From: Lentimicrobium sp. L6
GTDB taxonomy: Bacteria > Bacteroidota > Bacteroidia > Bacteroidales > UBA12170
Direction of reading: 5' to 3'
Length of the DNA: 43,399 bases
Assembly (NCBI RefSeq): GCF_013166655.1
Contig: NZ_JABKCA010000051.1
Coordinates: 1-43,399 of the forward strand
Position numbers and translations under genes: made by a program
In this document: positions 8,761 to 17,328 of the stretch, piece after piece
Layout of the letters: every line of letters begins with the position of its first letter
Position numbering within the stretch: position 1 is the first letter of the stretch
Notes under the pieces: model-generated
The model's database searches: none
Told to the model about the DNA's origin: nothing
The model's input: the letters and a program-made list of their open reading frames with translations, nothing else

Positions 8761-9260
8761 ATAAAATATCCTAATAATTAAACTGCTGTATGAACAATAC
8801 CTGTGCTATAATTGTGAAAAAGGAGATATTAACAGCTCATTGTTGTTACATGCGGATTTAAGGTTGCAATCCGAGTGTATACATCAATAAGAATTAACAA
8901 AAAAGATTCAATCCTAAACTGGCCATTGTGTTTGACAGCTATCAGTCAAAGATGAAAATAGTTTTGAGTATTATATGCCCTCGGAAAACATGCTGAGGTT
9001 TTGCATAGCAGAACTTCAAAAGCGATTATATTGGCATAATACACAAACTTACAGTACGTTCACTCATTACTTGGTACATAATTACACTGAACATATTAGG
9101 GACGCGATCCTCTCACTTCGACTACGCTCAATGACCGAAGGCACTCATCCCTTTTGGAAGGAAACATATGTAACTTACAATCTAAGCCAAACTTTAAGTA
9201 CTTTAGATACTCCAAGTACTAACTACTTTTAACAAACCCTTATGATAGTTTGACATTTTT
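8761..9260. other. Intergenic region with degraded repeats
   Basis: About 500 bases without a gene between the symporter and the AraC regulator. It contains a dispersed-repeat-like sequence (9111-9136) and a TACTTTA-rich stretch (9195-9220). The 85-codon frame at 8975-9232 runs straight through both and is not accepted as a gene. Confidence 0.5.
9111..9136 (-). repeat. Dispersed intergenic repeat-like sequence
   Basis: Read on the minus strand this contains TTGAGCGTAGTCGAAG, a form of the TGAGC..AGTCGAA sequence that I know as a scattered intergenic repeat in many Bacteroidota genomes. The outer bases CTTCG and CGAAG can pair around it. Only one copy is seen in this window, so the repeat status rests on memory of other genomes. 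Confidence 0.4.
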
Positions 9261-9295
9261 AGACAAATAGGACATGCCAATTTTGAATAGTTTTG
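9261..9295 (+). promoter_or_regulatory. Putative AraC operator half-site and -7 element of the araC-like gene
   Basis: TTTTAGACAAATA (AGACAA starting at 9261) lies exactly 27 bases upstream of TAGTTTTG at 9288-9295, a perfect TAnnTTTG element. The same word and spacing occur before the downstream operon (10164 and 10191). Transcription would start at or next to the ATG at 9300, which implies a leaderless or nearly leaderless message. Autoregulation by the encoded protein is inferred. Confidence 0.55.
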
Positions 9296-9299
9296 TCAA

Positions 9300-10130
9300 A
9301 TGGAAAATTCTGATATTAAATATATTCATTGTGGAGACTTGGAAATTGCTGCGGGATGCGAAACTGATATTTCAAAAGAGACCACTGCCTACTTACCCTC
9401 CTCCTATTTGGTGTTTGTGGAGCAAGGTCAATTGCATATTAGGATAGACCAACAGTTTTATATTATTTCAGCTGGAGAATATGCATTGGTTAGAAAATAT
9501 ACGGAAGCCACTGTATATAAGTCCTATAAAAAAGAAGAGGGTGCAGCCAAAACCTATTTCTTCGCACTTACCAATGACTTTATCAGAAAAATCATCAGGA
9601 ATATCCACATCCCCAATCATCTCGAACCCATTGCCGAAAGAATTGTTCCTCTAGAATCTAATTCCTTATTATCGGGTTTAATGAAATCTATTAAAGATTA
9701 TGTAGATACTGGTGATGATTTAGATCCTGAATTAGTGAAACTTAAAACCAAAGAAGCGCTATTGGCCATCATTAAATCTAATGCTAAATATGCAGCTATC
9801 TTTAGAGAATACTCCATGGCGGAAAGAGCTGATATTGTTCAGTTCATGAATTATAATTATCTAGAGAATCTACCCTTAGAAACCTTAGCTATACAAACTG
9901 GCCGAAGCTTATCTACCTTTAACAGAGAGTTTAAAATGGTATTTAATGAAACTCCACATCGCTGGATTATGAAGAAAAGATTAAACTATGCCAGAAACAG
10001 ATTGCTTCAAGGAGAACAAAAGCCTTCTGAAGTATATCTAGAAGCCGGTTTTGAAGATTTAGCCCATTTTAGCCGTGCCTTTAAGAAGCAATTTGGTATG
10101 CCTCCATCACGAATTCAAGCTTTAGCTTAA
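9300..10130 (+). CDS. AraC-family transcriptional regulator
   Basis: A 276-residue regulator. The N-terminal half (about 1-165) is a cupin-like sensor domain of the ExsA/AraC_N type (YLVFVEQGQLHIRI, then IISAGEYALVRKYT). The C-terminal half (about 175-276) carries the two helix-turn-helix motifs: LPLETLAIQTGRSLSTFNRE and PSEVYLEAGFEDLAHFSRAF, with the conserved F.R.FK..FG..P ending. It is followed, 98 bases later and on the same strand, by a three-gene enzyme operon with matching promoter geometry, so it probably activates that operon in response to a small molecule. The ligand is unknown; the enzymes next door suggest a carbonyl or lipid-derived compound. No alternative start is evident. Confidence 0.92.
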   Translation: MENSDIKYIHCGDLEIAAGCETDISKETTAYLPSSYLVFVEQGQLHIRIDQQFYIISAGEYALVRKYTEATVYKSYKKEEGAAKTYFFALTNDFIRKIIRNIHIPNHLEPIAERIVPLESNSLLSGLMKSIKDYVDTGDDLDPELVKLKTKEALLAIIKSNAKYAAIFREYSMAERADIVQFMNYNYLENLPLETLAIQTGRSLSTFNREFKMVFNETPHRWIMKKRLNYARNRLLQGEQKPSEVYLEAGFEDLAHFSRAFKKQFGMPPSRIQALA

Positions 10131-10140
10131 TGACATGAAT

Positions 10141-10198
10141 AGACAAGTTGTTTTGAAGGTTTTAGACAAGTAAAAACTATAATTACTCAATAAATTTG
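10141..10198 (+). promoter_or_regulatory. Operon promoter with two direct AraC-type half-sites
   Basis: AGACAAG occurs at 10141-10147 and again at 10164-10170, a direct repeat spaced 23 bases, close to two helical turns as is usual for AraC-family sites. The second copy ends 20 bases before TAAATTTG (10191-10198), a perfect -7 element, so it occupies the place of the -33 box. The ATG of the first gene follows at 10229 with a leader of about 25 bases. This is the expected geometry for a class II activator. Binding by the upstream regulator is inferred from position and from the shared word at 9261. Confidence 0.6.
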
Positions 10199-10228
10199 CA
10201 GCATCAATAAAACAAAAAAAGAAAAAAA

Positions 10229-11287
10229 ATGAAAACTATAGATAAAACAAAACCTATCATGGTAACTGGAGCTACAGGATATGTGGCAGGCTGGATCATC
10301 AAGAAATTATTAGAAGATGGAATTACAGTACATGCTGCCGTTAGAAACCCTGATAATAAGGAAAAACTTAAATATCTTAATCAACTTGCTGAAAAAACAT
10401 CAGGTAAGATAAAATACTTTAAAGCTGACCTTTTGCAAAATGCTTCTTATGAGGAGGCCATGAAAGATTGTGAACTCGTCTACCATACTGCTTCTCCTTT
10501 TATCAATTCGGTAAAAGATCCTCAAAGAGACTTAATAGATCCTGCGCTATTGGGAACTAGAAATGTATTGGACTCGGTGAACAAGACCGAAAGCGTGAAA
10601 CGAGTGGTATTGACCAGTAGTTGTGCTGCCGTCATTGGAGATACCATAGACCTTTTAGATTTACCCGGAGGAATTGCAGACGAAGAAAACTGGAATACCA
10701 CCTCTAACCTCAAACACCAAGCCTATAGCTACTCTAAAACCTTAGCTGAGAAAGAAGCTTGGAAAATGAATGAAGAACAAGGACGATGGGATTTAGTAGT
10801 CATCAACCCAACTTTAGTTTTGGGCCCTGGCATCAATCCAATCTCTACATCAGAAAGCTTTAACCTGATTAAACAAATGGGTGACGGAAGCATGAAAATG
10901 GGTGCTCCAGGATTAGATATTGGAGTGGTAGATGTTAGAAATGTGGCAGATGCCCATATCAATGCGGGGTTTCTACCTAAAGCCAAAGGGCGTCATATTA
11001 TTTCCAATACACATAAAACATTTTTACAATTGGCAGAAATGCTAAGGCCTAAATATGGCGATTCTTATCCGCTACCGAAAAAAGAATTACCTAAATTCTT
11101 GGTTTGGTTAGTAGGTCCTCTTCAGGGTATTAAACGCAAGATGGTCAGTAGAAACTTTGGCTACCAATGGCTGGTTGACAATAGCAAGAGCAAAAAAGCA
11201 TTGGGCATTAAATATATTCCCATCGAAAAAACAATGGAAGATTTCTTTCAGCAGATGATTGACAATGGTGTTTTCAATAAGAAATAA
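10229..11287 (+). CDS. NAD(P)-dependent aldehyde/dihydroflavonol-reductase-like enzyme (extended SDR)
   Basis: A cytoplasmic 352-residue oxidoreductase. It has the extended-SDR nucleotide motif GATGYVAG (residues 14-21), the NADP-favouring AAVRNP at the end of the second strand, the YHTAS segment that holds the adenine pocket, and the catalytic YSYSK (Tyr and Lys four apart). The INPTLVLGPGI region is typical of the dihydroflavonol reductase, cinnamoyl-CoA reductase and yeast Gre2 group. Such enzymes reduce aldehydes and ketones; the physiological substrate here is not determined. It is the first gene of the operon under the putative AraC-controlled promoter and is separated from the next gene by five bases. 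Confidence 0.87.
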   Translation: MKTIDKTKPIMVTGATGYVAGWIIKKLLEDGITVHAAVRNPDNKEKLKYLNQLAEKTSGKIKYFKADLLQNASYEEAMKDCELVYHTASPFINSVKDPQRDLIDPALLGTRNVLDSVNKTESVKRVVLTSSCAAVIGDTIDLLDLPGGIADEENWNTTSNLKHQAYSYSKTLAEKEAWKMNEEQGRWDLVVINPTLVLGPGINPISTSESFNLIKQMGDGSMKMGAPGLDIGVVDVRNVADAHINAGFLPKAKGRHIISNTHKTFLQLAEMLRPKYGDSYPLPKKELPKFLVWLVGPLQGIKRKMVSRNFGYQWLVDNSKSKKALGIKYIPIEKTMEDFFQQMIDNGVFNKK

Positions 11288-11292
11288 AAAAG

Positions 11293-12204
11293 ATGATCAT
11301 GAACTTTAACCCAACAAATATACCCTCACAAAAAGGGAAAGTAGCCATAGTTACAGGCGCAAACATAGGTTTGGGCTATGAAACCACTATAGCTCTAGCC
11401 AATAAGCATATGCATGTGATTATGGCTTGCCGAAATATTCAAAAAGCACAAAAAGCCAAAGAAACCATCATGAAGATTCTCCCAACGGCTAGTTTGGAGA
11501 TCATGATATTGGATTTAAACAGCCTGAAATCTGTTAGAGATTTTGCAAGCGCATTCACCAAGAACCATCAACAATTAGATCTTCTGATTAATAATGCTGG
11601 AATTATGATTCCTCCATTTGCCAAAACGGAGGAAGGCTTCGAAAGTCAGATGGGTGTGAACTATTTTGCACACTTTCTTTTAACAGGGTTATTACTCCCT
11701 ATATTAGAGAAAACAAAAGGTTCACGAGTGATTTCATTGAGTAGTATAGCCCATAAAAGCGCTAAAATCAATTTCGAAAATTTAAACAGCGAAAAGAGCT
11801 ATTCAAAGATTGAAGCCTACGGTCAAAGCAAATTAGCTTGCCTGATGTTTTCCTACGAATTAGACAGACGATTGAAGGCAAAAGGAAGTCATGTGAAATC
11901 TATTGCTGCTCATCCTGGCGTTTCTGATACTGATTTAGGAAGACATGTTTCAAAATGGCTTTATAGCCTATTGCTACCTGTTATAAGATTGATGTCGCAT
12001 CGGCCAGAAGACGCAGCCCTTCCTACTCAATTTGCAGCTTTAGCAGAAGATTTAAAAGGTGGAGAATATATTGGTCCTACAGGATTCAGCGAAATGAAAG
12101 GCAAGCCTGGAATTGCTAAATCAACTCCTTTATCTCATGATACTCAAATTGCCAAGCAATTATGGGAAGTATCGGAGAAACTCACCAATATTAAGTATTT
12201 ATAA
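11293..12204 (+). CDS. Classical short-chain dehydrogenase, retinol-dehydrogenase-like
   Basis: A cytoplasmic 303-residue NAD(P)-dependent oxidoreductase. It shows TGANIGLG for cofactor binding, NNAG in the fourth strand, the catalytic Ser in VISLSSIAHK, and YGQSK as the catalytic Tyr and Lys, followed by AAHPGVSDTDLG. The insert after the serine (INFENLNSEKSY) and the overall pattern resemble the retinol dehydrogenase 11-14 and WWOX-type group, which acts on lipophilic alcohols and ketones. A second ATG two codons in (11299) is an equally good start. It is the middle gene of the operon and lies one base from the next start, so translation is likely coupled. Confidence 0.88.
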   Translation: MIMNFNPTNIPSQKGKVAIVTGANIGLGYETTIALANKHMHVIMACRNIQKAQKAKETIMKILPTASLEIMILDLNSLKSVRDFASAFTKNHQQLDLLINNAGIMIPPFAKTEEGFESQMGVNYFAHFLLTGLLLPILEKTKGSRVISLSSIAHKSAKINFENLNSEKSYSKIEAYGQSKLACLMFSYELDRRLKAKGSHVKSIAAHPGVSDTDLGRHVSKWLYSLLLPVIRLMSHRPEDAALPTQFAALAEDLKGGEYIGPTGFSEMKGKPGIAKSTPLSHDTQIAKQLWEVSEKLTNIKYL

Positions 12205-12205
12205 A

Positions 12206-13321
12206 ATGAAGAAATTTTTTATGTGGTTTATTATCATCATATTAGCAATAGTTTTGGCCATTGGCTTATATATCAATTTGAATCCGCAATTTGGTGCCAA
12301 TGTCATGGCTTCTGATAAAAGTATTTATGCACAATCTAAATGGTGGGATGGTGAAAAATTCATCAATGAAACAGAAACCACCATGGATATTACGCTTAAG
12401 AATATGCCGGGTTTATTAAGAGCACAATTTACCGATAAGCATTTACGCAGTCCTGAAAAGAACTTGGAAATGATTCCTTTGGACAAAGAAAAATGGGCTC
12501 AGAATCCTGAAACGGCAAAATTTGTTTGGCTGGGCCATTCCGCTTTACTCATCCAAATCAATGGAAAAAATTATCTAATGGATCCCATGTTAGGTGATGA
12601 TACTTCTCCTATTGCACCCATGAAAACCAAACGATTTACAGAGAATGTTTTGGCCATTATAGATGAATTGCCTCCCATTGAAGCCATTTTCATGACTCAC
12701 GATCATTATGACCATTTAGATTATGCCAGCATCAAAAAATTGAAATCGAAAGTAAACAAGTATTATGTAGCTCTGGGAGTTGGGCGTCATTTGGAGAAGT
12801 GGGATATTCCAAATACACAAATTAAGGAGTTCGATTGGTGGGATGAAATTTCTGAGGATGGTTTAAAAATCACATTCACCCCTTCGAGACATTTCTCGGG
12901 TCGTGGACTTACAGATCGTGGTAAGTCGCTTTGGGGTGGTTGGGTAATTCAGTGGGACGAGCACAGTCTGTATTGCACTGGTGATGGTGGATACGATAAA
13001 CATTTCAAGGTAATTGGTGAAAAGCTAGGCCCTTTTGATTGGGCATTTGTGGAGTGTGGACAGTATAATGAGCTGTGGCATCAAATACATATGTACCCTG
13101 AGGAAAGTATAAAAGCGGGAATAGATGCACAAGCAAAAGTGAGTATTCCTATCCATTGGGGTGGTTTTCCTTTGGCATTGCATCCTTGGAAAGAGCCTGT
13201 AGAAAGATATGCTGCTGAAGCTCAAAAAACCAATGCTAATATTTCTCTTCCTAGATTAGGTGAAATTGTAGAAATGGGCAATGAGCCTCAGGAGAATGAT
13301 TGGTTTGTGGATTTGAAGTAG
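12206..13321 (+). CDS. Membrane-anchored metallo-beta-lactamase-fold hydrolase (RomA/NAPE-PLD-like)
   Basis: A 371-residue metal-dependent hydrolase. An N-terminal hydrophobic helix (about residues 3-22) without a clear cleavage site should anchor it in the membrane. The metal-binding motif is THDHYDHLDY, with further ligands expected at SRHFSG, the Asp in CTGDGGYD and the His in PIHWGG. This pattern, with WLGHSALLIQI before it, fits the UlaG/RomA/NAPE-phospholipase-D branch of the fold, members of which cleave phosphodiester bonds in lipids or small molecules. I chose the ATG one base after the preceding stop because the hydrophobic anchor starts there; an upstream frame overlapping the previous gene adds 31 residues that look non-native. 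The substrate is unknown. Confidence 0.85.
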   Translation: MKKFFMWFIIIILAIVLAIGLYINLNPQFGANVMASDKSIYAQSKWWDGEKFINETETTMDITLKNMPGLLRAQFTDKHLRSPEKNLEMIPLDKEKWAQNPETAKFVWLGHSALLIQINGKNYLMDPMLGDDTSPIAPMKTKRFTENVLAIIDELPPIEAIFMTHDHYDHLDYASIKKLKSKVNKYYVALGVGRHLEKWDIPNTQIKEFDWWDEISEDGLKITFTPSRHFSGRGLTDRGKSLWGGWVIQWDEHSLYCTGDGGYDKHFKVIGEKLGPFDWAFVECGQYNELWHQIHMYPEESIKAGIDAQAKVSIPIHWGGFPLALHPWKEPVERYAAEAQKTNANISLPRLGEIVEMGNEPQENDWFVDLK

Positions 13322-13691
13322 AGCTATTGAAAGAAATATTACTAACCTACTATATAAATATCTTCATGATGGATAAATAGAAAGGGCTTATATCTATCAA
13401 TATAGTTTCTAATAACCTGTTCGATTATAAATTAATCACACAGAAAGACAATAATGCATTAGATTTTAGTCTGAAAATCATGAAGATATAGCGGGCTATA
13501 TCAAATGGTTTTTAGTTATAAGATGATGTATTATTGTCTTTTCTATATTGGATTTTAATAATTTGCCCATCTACTTCCTCAAATTTTATCGAGTTATCCC
13601 GATAGCTCTTCATAAATCTGTGGCATATACGAGCTAATTATCTGAAAATGTGTGCTAATTTACTGTCGAAGGTTAATAGTATAAATATCAT
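13322..13691. other. Intergenic region between convergent genes, nothing recognised
   Basis: About 370 AT-rich bases between the ends of two convergent genes. A short palindrome around 13590-13607 (GAGTTATC, CC, GATAGCTC) has almost no loop and no T run, so it is not a convincing terminator. No open frame or RNA gene is seen. Confidence 0.5.
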
Positions 13692-16667
13692 TTATTTAGG
13701 CAACATGACCACGCCACTATTATGCTTACCATCGAGTTTTATCTCCAATGGATCATTAAATCTCACATGGCGAAGAAACTCATTTTCATAAATAGCCGTT
13801 TGTTTATTTAAGAAATCGAGCTGGTAATGCCCATCCTCAATAAATGGATTCAAAGTAAAATATCCTACCCTAAAAGAGGTTAGATTCTGAAAGAAATGGG
13901 TTCCTTGACTGGGTTCTATTCTGTAATTTTCTAGACCTGACTCCACAATCAGTCTTGCCATACTGATTTGCGGCCATTTTACTGGAATACCAAGCCACGG
14001 ATCGCTACTTCCCCATCGTCCGGGGCCCACTAAAACATAGTTTTTGTCTTCAGCTATCATTTTATCATTAAGCTCTCCAACCATATTTGCAACCTCTTCA
14101 TTTCTGGCCGGATCAAAACACTCTGGTTTTACATAAATCACATCATGAATATCTTTGATGATACCATTTCCGAGTGAGGATTTAGAATATATTAATGTGT
14201 CTTCTTTCTTAATCTTGGATAAATCCTCCTTAATACCTTCCTGATTTTCAACTATGGGTCTAATTTGTAGAATAAAGAAGGTTCCCGGTGTACCGTTTGC
14301 ATCATTCAAATCCACGGCAAATTCAATTTCAACAGGTTTGTTCATTTCTCTCTCCCCTGTTTTCATCATATCGATAGCAATGGCAGAGAGAGGAAAAGTA
14401 TCATATTTCAAGACATTTGAAAAGGTGATAATCTTTTTTCCCACTGCATGTTTTCCTTCTCTTATCATGTTGTTCTGTAGATCAAAAGTGGAGCTTAATT
14501 GCTGTAAAGTTCCGTGTTCTTCAGCTTTTTTCAACCTCAGTCTGGCCAAGTTATGGGAGTCATCAGTTTGAGGGGTAAAATTAGGTTGGTTTAAGTCTAA
14601 AGCAAAGAAATGCTTTTGAGTTTCACGCAAGGCCATCTCTGGTGAGGATAATTGTAAAATCTTTTTCGGATGAAAAGGAGATACTCTTAAATTCTGACCA
14701 CCATCAACAATATGCTTTCCTAGGCCTAGGGCAAGATTTATAATACCTTCTTCTGGCAATTCAGGATCGATAGGGTAGAAATTAATGCTTCTTCCCACTC
14801 CAGAAATATGGGGATAAAAATAGTTTTCATGTTTACGACCTACCATTTCTTGAATAACAATGGCCATTTTTTCTTCATCTATTACTTGGCTAATGGCATT
14901 CATATAGGCCTTAGAGGCTTTATAAAAAACTGAAGCATATACTGCTTTTATGGAATTGCATAAGGCTGTAATTTTTTCCTCATTATTAATATTATTGCAA
15001 GGAACCATATAAGTGGAATATATGCCTGCAAAAGGCTGATAGTGTGAGTCTTCAAGCAGGCTGCTCGACCGAACTGCAAGCGGGTTCTTAACTACTTCAA
15101 TAAAGGCGGAAAGGTCTTTCTGTATACGTTCTGGCATGGTTGCGGCTAAGAAACGTTCTAAAATTTCTTTATCTGGAATATCTGATAAAGCAATTTTATA
15201 AAGGTCATTATCCTCCATAAACTCATCGAATATCTCAGTGGTGAGAACTAATGTTTTAGGAATGCGAATAACCACACCGGGATATTTAAATGTCAGGTTA
15301 TTTCTATTTACCAAACTATCTAAAAAGGCCAATCCACGTGCTTTTCCACCTAAAGAACCAGAGCCAATTCTGATGAAGGTGAGGTATTCATCAAAATTAT
15401 CACGATTAAATTGTGCAATTACTCCTCTACCCTTATTTATGCGATAGGCTGCAATACTGTCAAAGATAAACTTTCGTAAAGCATCCAAATTATTAAAATC
15501 ATCGGGTGTAAATTGTTTAAGAACAGAGGCTAAGGGGAAAATGGCACGGCTATTCAGCCACTTACTAATATGGTTTCTTTTAAGGTGATAGCTAAGAATT
15601 TCATCAGGTATTTTGAAGATTTTTTTCTGCAAAGATTTCAAATCGGTGGCTCTATCCACTTCATGCTTAGTGTGTCTATCTAAAAATATGAAATCCCCAA
15701 AAGCAAAATAATTGACAATAAAATTTCGTAATTCTCGATTTAAATTTTTTGAGTTTTTATGTATGAAACCCACTCTAATTTCCTTTGCAAAAAGGCTGTT
15801 TTTATAATCGGAGGATTGAATGAGAAATGGTAAATATTTATTATCCTCTTTGATGCGACGTGCCAGTGACAATCCAGCATATTTATTCATGACCCCATTT
15901 TGGTTATAGGACATATCGCTGATAACCCCATGTAGGTTGCCTTTATATTTTTCGTAAAGTCCAATGGCTTCTTCATAAGTAGTCGCCAGTAAAATCTTTG
16001 CTCTTCCCCTCATTCGCATCATTTTCTGGTGGTCGTTCAGCCCTTCTTGCATAAACTTCATGGACTGGCGCATAATGATTTTATAGATATTGGGAAGATA
16101 GGAAGAATAAAAACGAATAGAATCCTCTACCAAGATTATGGCTTGAACACCTACTTCATTAATATCATAATCCGCATTCATTTTATCCTCGATTAACTTA
16201 ATAATAGCCACCAAAAGGTCAGTATTCCCCAACCATGCAAATACATAATCGTAGGGCTCTGTACCTTCTTGCTTAAATCGTAATGAAATTTCGCGACTAA
16301 ACGGAGTTAGTGCCACAATTGGTTTTTCAGGATATTCCTCTTTAATGATGTGAGCAAATTCTGTAGACGACTCATTCTCAATGGAAAGCATATTGATAAT
16401 CAAATCAATATTTTCGCTATGTAATACCTGCATGGCCTCCTCTTCCGAATTCACGATAATGAATTGAGGAGGATAGCGGAGGTTCAGAGAAACATATTCC
16501 ATAAATATCTTCTCGTCTATCCTTCCATCGTCTTCTAGCATAAAAGCATCGTATGCACTAGTAATCAATAGAACTTGATAGATTCTATTGCGCATTAAAT
16601 TGCTAAACATGGTATCGGTAAAGCTTTGCTGTATAGGTGTTTCGGGAAATATATTGGATTCGCTCAT
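13692..16667 (-). CDS. PEP-synthase-like protein with N-terminal receiver-like domains
   Basis: A 991-residue cytoplasmic protein. Residues about 30-160 look like a degenerate receiver domain (no Asp at the usual acceptor position). Residues about 175-310 look like a second receiver with ILVEDS, a candidate phosphoacceptor Asp 251 (GVISDMS) and a Lys near 304. From about residue 430 the sequence is a PEP/pyruvate-binding (PPDK_N) ATP-grasp domain: GSGSLGGKARGLAFL, AVRSSSLLEDSHYQPFAG and QEMVGR. I see no phosphohistidine swivel domain and no PEP-utilising barrel, so it cannot perform the complete PEP synthase reaction alone. The ATG at 16667 is chosen because a -7 element lies at 16686-16693; the longer open frame upstream lacks support. 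The role may be regulation or phosphotransfer; this is inference. Confidence 0.83.
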   Translation of the reverse strand: MSESNIFPETPIQQSFTDTMFSNLMRNRIYQVLLITSAYDAFMLEDDGRIDEKIFMEYVSLNLRYPPQFIIVNSEEEAMQVLHSENIDLIINMLSIENESSTEFAHIIKEEYPEKPIVALTPFSREISLRFKQEGTEPYDYVFAWLGNTDLLVAIIKLIEDKMNADYDINEVGVQAIILVEDSIRFYSSYLPNIYKIIMRQSMKFMQEGLNDHQKMMRMRGRAKILLATTYEEAIGLYEKYKGNLHGVISDMSYNQNGVMNKYAGLSLARRIKEDNKYLPFLIQSSDYKNSLFAKEIRVGFIHKNSKNLNRELRNFIVNYFAFGDFIFLDRHTKHEVDRATDLKSLQKKIFKIPDEILSYHLKRNHISKWLNSRAIFPLASVLKQFTPDDFNNLDALRKFIFDSIAAYRINKGRGVIAQFNRDNFDEYLTFIRIGSGSLGGKARGLAFLDSLVNRNNLTFKYPGVVIRIPKTLVLTTEIFDEFMEDNDLYKIALSDIPDKEILERFLAATMPERIQKDLSAFIEVVKNPLAVRSSSLLEDSHYQPFAGIYSTYMVPCNNINNEEKITALCNSIKAVYASVFYKASKAYMNAISQVIDEEKMAIVIQEMVGRKHENYFYPHISGVGRSINFYPIDPELPEEGIINLALGLGKHIVDGGQNLRVSPFHPKKILQLSSPEMALRETQKHFFALDLNQPNFTPQTDDSHNLARLRLKKAEEHGTLQQLSSTFDLQNNMIREGKHAVGKKIITFSNVLKYDTFPLSAIAIDMMKTGEREMNKPVEIEFAVDLNDANGTPGTFFILQIRPIVENQEGIKEDLSKIKKEDTLIYSKSSLGNGIIKDIHDVIYVKPECFDPARNEEVANMVGELNDKMIAEDKNYVLVGPGRWGSSDPWLGIPVKWPQISMARLIVESGLENYRIEPSQGTHFFQNLTSFRVGYFTLNPFIEDGHYQLDFLNKQTAIYENEFLRHVRFNDPLEIKLDGKHNSGVVMLPK

Positions 16668-16685
16668 TTTCTGTTTTTTGAAGCT

Positions 16686-16693
16686 CAAAAGTA
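16686..16693 (-). promoter_or_regulatory. Putative -7 element for the PEP-synthase-like gene
   Basis: TACTTTTG on the minus strand matches TAnnTTTG. It lies 18 bases before the ATG at 16667, giving a short leader and supporting that start over the longer frame. Confidence 0.45.
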
Positions 16694-16753
16694 AGGATAT
16701 TTTTAGTTTTGGTGGGGAATTTAGAAGATCTAGAGGATTCACGGAGACCAGTT

Positions 16754-17284
16754 TCAAGTTGGAAAAATAATAGGGTGACATTCTTGAATAAAATAATCAT
16801 AATTTTGAAGAGCTAAAGTATTAGGCCAGCTCATCAATAATAATGGGAGAGGAGGTTGATATTTAGAATAGGGTGGTTGTTGATAATCATGATTATTTAA
16901 ATGGAAACCTAGGTGTTTATAGAATTGAATGCGTTTTTGCTGGACGAGTGATATGGGTTTTTCCACTTCCAAAATGATGGGACTGTTGGATTCTGCAATA
17001 AAATGATTTAGAATTTGGGAGCCAAAGCCATGGCTTCTATGTTCTATTTCTATGGCGAAATGCTCAATATATCTCAATTTCTCAAATTTCCACCACAGAA
17101 ATATTCCAATAAAAACCTCCCCAGTATATATCAAGTCAAAGTGATATTCCTTTTTAGGCATTACCATTTTTTGGCTGTTCATTTCTCTTCTCTCTTCAAT
17201 GGGAAAAGAACTATGATAAAGATTCCAGGCATTCTTAAACTGTGAACCCTTAACATCATGAATTCTGTGTCGGTCTATTTTCAT
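16754..17284 (-). CDS. GNAT-family N-acetyltransferase
   Basis: A 176-residue cytoplasmic acetyltransferase of unknown substrate. The N-terminal YHSSFPIEERRE and the acetyl-CoA-binding segment RSHGFGSQIL (R..GxG/A type) are seen, preceded by the strand LRYIEHFAIE and followed by PIILEVEKP and FYKHLGF, the usual last elements of the fold. Proteins of this length with the FP..ER start are common in Bacteroidota as single genes. It lies between the response regulator and the PEP-synthase-like gene on the same strand, 86 bases before the latter's start, so it may share transcription with either. Confidence 0.8.
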   Translation of the reverse strand: MKIDRHRIHDVKGSQFKNAWNLYHSSFPIEERREMNSQKMVMPKKEYHFDLIYTGEVFIGIFLWWKFEKLRYIEHFAIEIEHRSHGFGSQILNHFIAESNSPIILEVEKPISLVQQKRIQFYKHLGFHLNNHDYQQPPYSKYQPPLPLLLMSWPNTLALQNYDYFIQECHPIIFPT

Positions 17285-17328
17285 TTTTATGGATAAAAAC
17301 TTATGTTCATTAAATTAAACTATCCAAT

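Noticed and set aside
8975-9232. 85-codon plus-strand frame
   Set aside because: It runs through the intergenic repeat at 9111-9136 and the TACTTTA stretch; translation has no protein-like pattern.
13590-13607. Terminator hairpin between convergent genes
   Set aside because: The palindrome leaves a two-base loop and there is no T run on either strand.
16668-16781. N-terminal extension of the PEP-synthase-like protein by 38 residues
   Set aside because: It overlaps the start of the GNAT gene's downstream region, crosses the -7 element at 16686-16693 and looks non-native.
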